64,000 bases of DNA from Casuarina equisetifolia (taxonomy: Eukaryota; Streptophyta; Magnoliopsida; Fagales; Casuarinaceae): the NCBI GenBank assembly GCA_028551475.1, contig CM052354.1, forward strand, positions 10,127,172 through 10,191,171, read 5' to 3'. Position 1 is the first letter of the stretch; every line of letters starts with the position of its first letter. The notes beneath the pieces are model-generated. The model worked only from the letters and a program-made list of their open reading frames with translations, made no database searches and was not told the DNA's origin. The position numbers and the translations under genes are program-made. Positions 59,488 through 64,000 of this stretch are shown here, piece after piece.

Positions 59488-59603
59488 ATGGTGTTCATGG
59501 TAGGGCCATTCCTTCTTCTAGTTTTATGTCTCATTTTAATGCTCTCATGCATGCTTTAATTGGCCCAAAGTTCCAGCAGCTTTACTAATCAATCAGCTTT
59601 TGT
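59488..59603 (+). pseudogene. LRR receptor-like kinase, copy C, start only
   Basis: The ATG at 59488 opens a signal peptide like those of copies A and B (MVFMVGPFLLLVLCLILMLSCML), then a TAA replaces the glutamine codon that copies A and B have. The match continues through 'agttccagcagctttact' and 'aatcaatcagct' and stops at about 59603, where a Copia fragment begins. No LRR or kinase sequence follows in the window. Confidence 0.85.
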
Positions 59604-61390
59604 CATCTAAGAAACAAACACAGCTTTAAGGAACCAAAATTGAGACTCAGGATTAGGAAAAAGCTTTCTTAGAAATTCTTCATTAGTGAACGCAAAACCT
59701 AGGTACAAACTATACATAATTGCGATTACACTAATTGCGGGTTTAGGTTACATGGGCCTAAACTCGCTACCTAACAAACTAAATATAAGTCCAATGACAT
59801 ACACAACCCAATGGAATAAAATAAAAGATAAATTATTTACAATATAAGAACCCCCCTCAAGTTGGTGATTTGTACAAATCAAATACACCAAGCTTGCAAA
59901 AAAGATAACTATGTTGACAACTACATAAGGCTTTAGTTAATAGATCTGTAGGTTGCTCATGTGTATAAATGCTACAAGTTTGAATCAAGCCCTGCTATTG
60001 TTTCTCACGAATGAAGTGGCAATGAATCTCGATGTGCTTGATACATTCATGAAAGATGGGATTATTGACAATGTGGATGGCGGCTTTATTATCACAGTAT
60101 AATGGAATAGGCCAAGGAACAATCACCATAAGTCACTGATAAGGCCATGTAACCAAATAATTTCACAAATAGCTGTGGCTATAGCTCTATATTTTGCCTC
60201 AAAAGATGAGCAAGCAACAGTAGCTTGTTTCTTGGTCTTCCAAGAAATCAAAGAACCGCCCAACTTAATACAAAACTAGTAAGGGAGCGTCATGACATAG
60301 GGCAAACTGCCCAATCAAAATCACAAAAACCATGCAACTAAAAATCCTTATGAGAAGGCATAAAAGTCCTAAGCCTAGAATGCCCTTCAAATATTTAACA
60401 ACCTTCATAGTCATGTCCATGTGTGAAGTTTTTAGAGAAAACATGAACTAACTAAGTACTTGAACTGGATAATTGATGTTGGAACAAGTGTGAGTGAGGT
60501 AGATGAGGCATCCAAGAAGGCATTGATAAGGAGCCGAGTCAGCCAATGGAGGGTCATTGATGGTGACTGAGGTGTTGGCATCATACTCTAAAGAAGTGAT
60601 CTTCAGGTTTTGATCCATAAGAATCTTGCATGGATGAGCCCTAAATAAACTAGCTTCAAAAATCAACTCTAAAGCATACTTGTGTTGACTGAGGCAAATA
60701 CCATTCTTTAATCGAGCAATCTTGATCCCAAGAAAGAATTTAACTTATCCTAAATCCTTCATATAGAACTGAGAGCATAGATGAGATTTGACCTAAGTGA
60801 TGAATGCCTCATCATTTCTAGTAATGAGCATATCATCCACATAAATCAAGATGGCAACAACTGCCAACCCACAACAAAGAGTAAATAAGGCATAGTTATG
60901 CTAAGATTGCTTAAAACTAGCCTCAAGGAGAGCAATAATAAATTTGGAATACCATTGTTGAGAAGCTTGCTTAAGTCCATAAATAGACTTAAGTAAGCGA
61001 CAAACCTTCAATGGTCCTGAGAAAGAAGTTTGAATCCTAGGAGGCAAAAACATGTATACCTCTTTGTACAAATCTCTATAAAGAAATGCATCATGAATAT
61101 TTATCTGGTGAAGGGGCCAACGAAACATGGAGGCCAAGGCCCTGATACATTTGACAATCACTATCTTAACCATTAGTGAAAAAGTCTCCTTATAATCAAT
61201 TCTATATCGCTAAGAATATCCCTTGGCCACGAGACGAGCTTTATATCTCTTAATGGAGCTATCAACATAATACTTAACCTTGTAAACCCATCGACATCCA
61301 ATTGGCTTTCGACCTGGGGGCAAATCAACTAACTTCCATGTGTGATTAGCCTCTAATGCATAAAGTTCACTAGTCATAGCATATGATAAC
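59604..61390 (-). pseudogene. Truncated Ty1/Copia fragment (RT to 3' LTR)
   Basis: Minus-strand 3' half of a Copia element related to the one at 46.2 kb: an LTR-like end (about 59604-59852), a purine tract (GAGGGGGG, about 59853-59862), RNase H ([21 protein letters not shown]) and RT pieces (MVKIVIVKCIRALASMFRWPLHQINIHDAF, IYGLKQASQQW, LMDQNLKITSLEYD). Several stops and shifts are present, for example a TAG at the tryptophan position of QSWHDYALF. The match to pol stops near 61390, so integrase, gag and the other LTR are missing. The insertion point is inside the first exon of receptor copy C. Confidence 0.88.
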
Positions 61391-61472
61391 TCTATTTTTA
61401 TAGAGTTATTTTACCTATTTTTAGACAATAAATAATGCAATGCTTATAAGAAAATATTTGAATTCCTATAAT

Positions 61473-61965
61473 ATAATTGTCTCATCCATTCACATAAAAA
61501 GCAGTCAAGAGGAACACACATGTACAGTTATGTTTCCTTAAGTTTGAAGTTAAATTTATTTTCTCCGATATAAGTTTGAGCTCAAATGACTCTCAAGAAA
61601 AATAAGTGTAGAATAAGATCAAGGAAACTATGAAATTAACTTGGAAACAAACTCCTGAAGATTTAACATTAATAAATAACAGTATGTGAAAGCCAAGATA
61701 TACATGTAAGAGAGAAATATTGCAAGATTTTTTATTGTCAAAATTCTTTTAAATAACCTCGTGTTCAAACTGAGATGCCATGTTATAGAACAATTTCACT
61801 TATTAGCTTATCATTAGCTTATTTCCCATCAAGTCTCAACAAATTTCATGTAGATTTTATTAGTCATTTTATCATGAAACTCATAAAAATTGCAATCATA
61901 TTAGTCTATATATATATATATATATATAAAGATTAAAGAAAATAATTAATGGGGTGGGAAGGCTA
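61473..61965 (+). repeat. Right copy of the ~500 bp direct repeat around module copy C
   Basis: Matches 57215-57765 with small gaps; a (TA)n run at 61909-61927 replaces the left copy's A-rich tract. Confidence 0.85.
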
Positions 61966-62302
61966 TAAGCCATCCTTTGTTTCAACGAAGATGGCTGGCT
62001 CTATTAGTGTAAGGTGGGGAACAAACACGAGAACCATCTTGCCTGACTCCAATGAACAACAGTCTTCACTATGGGTAGAACAGCCAGACAATTATTTCCA
62101 GTGGAAGACTGAATCTTGTTTCAAAGGTGTTTTTCACTTGTTTTACAAAAAAGAACATACAAAGTATTTTCATATAAAGATGGAAAAAGGTACCAAAAGT
62201 ATTTCGTCTTCACATTTCAAAAACTATTTAGAAAAGCACCCTCGAAATAGAAATCGAAAAGAATCTTGCATGGAAACAATATTTGAGAACTTGCTTGAAT
62301 AA
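61949..62302 (+). CDS. Short hypothetical ORF, 117 residues
   Basis: Not recognised. The frame starts MGWEGYKPSFVSTKMAGSISVRWGTNTR; the second ATG at 61991 (MAGSISVRWG) is the better start, because the first lies in the edge of the direct repeat. The composition is mixed and protein-like, with a basic C-terminal part (KNYLEKHPRNRNRKESC) and an acidic end. No signal peptide, membrane helix or motif is seen. It could be an orphan gene, a terminal exon or chance. Confidence 0.3.
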   Translation: MGWEGYKPSFVSTKMAGSISVRWGTNTRTILPDSNEQQSSLWVEQPDNYFQWKTESCFKGVFHLFYKKEHTKYFHIKMEKGTKSISSSHFKNYLEKHPRNRNRKESCMETIFENLLE

Positions 62303-63836
62303 TTATGTATTTAATAATTAAAAACACGTTCTAGAAATGCTACCAAACATAGTGCAAGTTCTTCCCTGGCTATTCTGGGCCATAAATAGAAAAGTCAGGA
62401 ATTAGCAATTTTGATTCAGTAAGCTTGGAGGCTAATAAAAAGGTGGTCTTCACCACCATTTTTATCTGATGAATCTTACAGCTTAAAAGTGAGAATTAGT
62501 GAAGCAAAAATATGACCCATGGCTACAATACAACCCATATCTAGAACATCTTAAAATTCATGAATTCTCAGACTTTTAAATCAATGGAATAAAATTCTTA
62601 TTTTCATCCTTTTTTTAATATTTAAAAAAAAAAGTGGGGGGAGAGGGGGGAATTGAACCCCAATTGCTCGGATAGAAATGCACTTGGGTGCCACCAAGCC
62701 ACTAGGACTTCTGCTAAAAATCAACTTCTTATTTACTTGCGCTATTTTTTCATGCAAAAAACTTTTCCAGGCCCTTGAACTTGTTGAATTGTATGCTCCC
62801 TAATTCCTTGAATTGTGTCCTTGTCATTGGACAAAAAGGTTGACCTGAATTTTTTTACTATTCCTAGTTTGTGGCAGTACCAGTGACAGCAATCTTTGTA
62901 TTGTAGATGAACCGATGGATATTATAATAAATCACAAATGATAACCTTTATAAGATCCATGGCCATAAGTACAACTCATATCTAGAAATTCCAAACTCTA
63001 ATAAATAAAGCTAACTCCTAAAATCAATCCAAACTAACATAAACATTTCCTTCCTTTCTGCATCAAAAGCCAGAGCCAATTGGCAGTCAAGAATACTCAT
63101 AATGTATGTCATAACTATTCCTAAAGAGTTCTAGACAGCAAGATAAAAAAAACCATGGTTTGGGAACCAACTAAGACAGTTAACTTAAGAAAATTAGTAA
63201 ATAAAATAAAATAAATAAATAATCACCAAATTTATAGTTGGATGCATTTCCGTTATCCAATTTTACATAGTGTCTAATTATGTGAACGTGTCATGATGTT
63301 GGCAATAGATGCTTTAATGCACAGAGGAGAGAATAAAAAGTCATCTTCTCCCATTAACAGCATCACACCATACGAAACACCAAGCTCTTATCACCCATTA
63401 AGGATATTATGATTTACATTTCCAAAAATAACCTATTATCTGTGCATATGAAATAACAAGAAACAAAGTCAGACCCATCAATTACATGAACCTTTATTTT
63501 ATACCGCGATCCCCTCCATGAGGTGTATAGGGGGCCCAGGATCTTCTATCTCGGATCTCCTTAGAAGAAAATACAACCTACATCAGAGAACATTTACACC
63601 AGATCACTCTTATTTTTCATTCTTTTTATAGTTCATATGGCATCAATGAGCTCCAACATGTTTCATATTGAAGGACTACATAACAGAAGATGAGGTTTTG
63701 CATTTAACCATAGTGGTGTTTGATTTTCTGTTTCTATTAGGATAAGGCTGGTAAATCTATTTCCACTCAAATCAAACTCATTTTGGAGTAAGGCTAAGAC
63801 CAAATCTGGCTGAGGTAGGTCTTAAATTGATTTTCT
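62303..63836. other. Gene-free right flank
   Basis: AT-rich. Nothing supported apart from the tRNA-like relic at 62640-62712. Only short frames on both strands. Confidence 0.5.
62640..62712 (-). repeat. tRNA-derived SINE relic or tRNA-like sequence
   Basis: On the minus strand there is an A box-like TGGCTTGGTGG (62701-62691) and a B box GGTTCAATTCC (62659-62649), 31 bases apart as in tRNA genes, followed downstream by a C-rich run and then a T run. The acceptor stem does not pair, so this is not a working tRNA. A SINE head or a dead tRNA copy fits better. Confidence 0.55.
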
Positions 63837-64000
63837 ATTTTAGTATGGTCTGTAAGGTGATGAATCGCTTGTGACAACGCTAAGTCATGTCGTTGGCTTG
63901 CTTTTGGTTATCATTACTTAAGTTAGGGTGCAAGAAACCCGTGTTTTTCCTTTTAAATGGTAAACTTTCTAAGTGCTGGTTCAACGACTTGAAAGACCAA
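63837..64000 (+). repeat. Dispersed repeat shared with 45.3 kb
   Basis: Matches 45341-45505 and continues past the window edge. A ~10 bp difference near 63978 ('gctggttcaac') is an indel against the partner. Confidence 0.7.

Noticed and set aside
62640..62712. A functional tRNA gene
   Set aside because: A and B boxes are present, but the acceptor ends do not pair and the arm downstream of the B box is a C run.

Overview
This is nuclear DNA of a flowering plant, almost certainly a woody eudicot. A grapevine-like genome is my best guess, but that is inference from gene style and retroelement load. The evidence is AT-rich DNA with spliceosomal introns, a germin-like protein gene, a DC1-domain protein gene, an LRR-XII type receptor kinase locus, and a very high density of LTR retrotransposons plus one L1-type LINE. 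Only two genes look close to intact: the germin-like gene (3404-4265, minus) and the DC1 gene (53470-55375, minus, with one frameshift in a homopolymer).

Layout. 1-3 kb holds a heavily decayed Copia pol relic. 3.4-4.3 kb is the two-exon germin-like gene. 4.5-11.1 kb has no gene; it contains the first of three copies of an unidentified gene fragment (6.3 kb) and a tandem array of a ~240 bp unit (8.3-9.7 kb) whose relatives also occur at 0.7-1.0 kb and, inverted, at 10.5-10.8 kb. 11.8-15.2 kb is an old LTR-bounded element without coding capacity. 15.2-26.7 kb is copy A of a receptor-kinase module; a young chromovirus-type Gypsy element (17138-22978, TSD AAAAA) sits in its upstream region. 30.2-45.2 kb is copy B of the module, broken by a LINE (32050-37537, minus) and by a Copia element (37645-43397, minus, TSD AGTTC). 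46.2-52.3 kb is a second Copia element (plus, TSD GTATA). 52.3-52.9 kb is the third copy of the gene fragment. 57.8-59.6 kb is copy C of the module, cut off at the start of its gene by a third, truncated Copia element (to ~61.4 kb). A ~500 bp direct repeat brackets copy C. The last 2 kb carries a short orphan ORF, a tRNA-like SINE relic and a repeat shared with 45.3 kb.

How the parts relate. The middle and right of the window are a local family of three receptor-kinase modules. Each has been hit by different retroelements, so no copy encodes an intact receptor. LTR pairs give an order: Gypsy is youngest (about 3 differences in 433 bp), then the 37.6 kb Copia (about 3 in 275), then the 46.2 kb Copia (about 5 in 285). 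The 46.2 kb Copia carries far more stop codons than its LTR divergence would suggest. All nine can be explained by C-to-T change, and three are confirmed by the related fragment at 60.4-61.2 kb. I found no CRISPR array, operon or prokaryotic feature, and no wholly new enzymatic system. The most interesting signals are structural: repeat families, decay patterns and gene-fragment dispersal.
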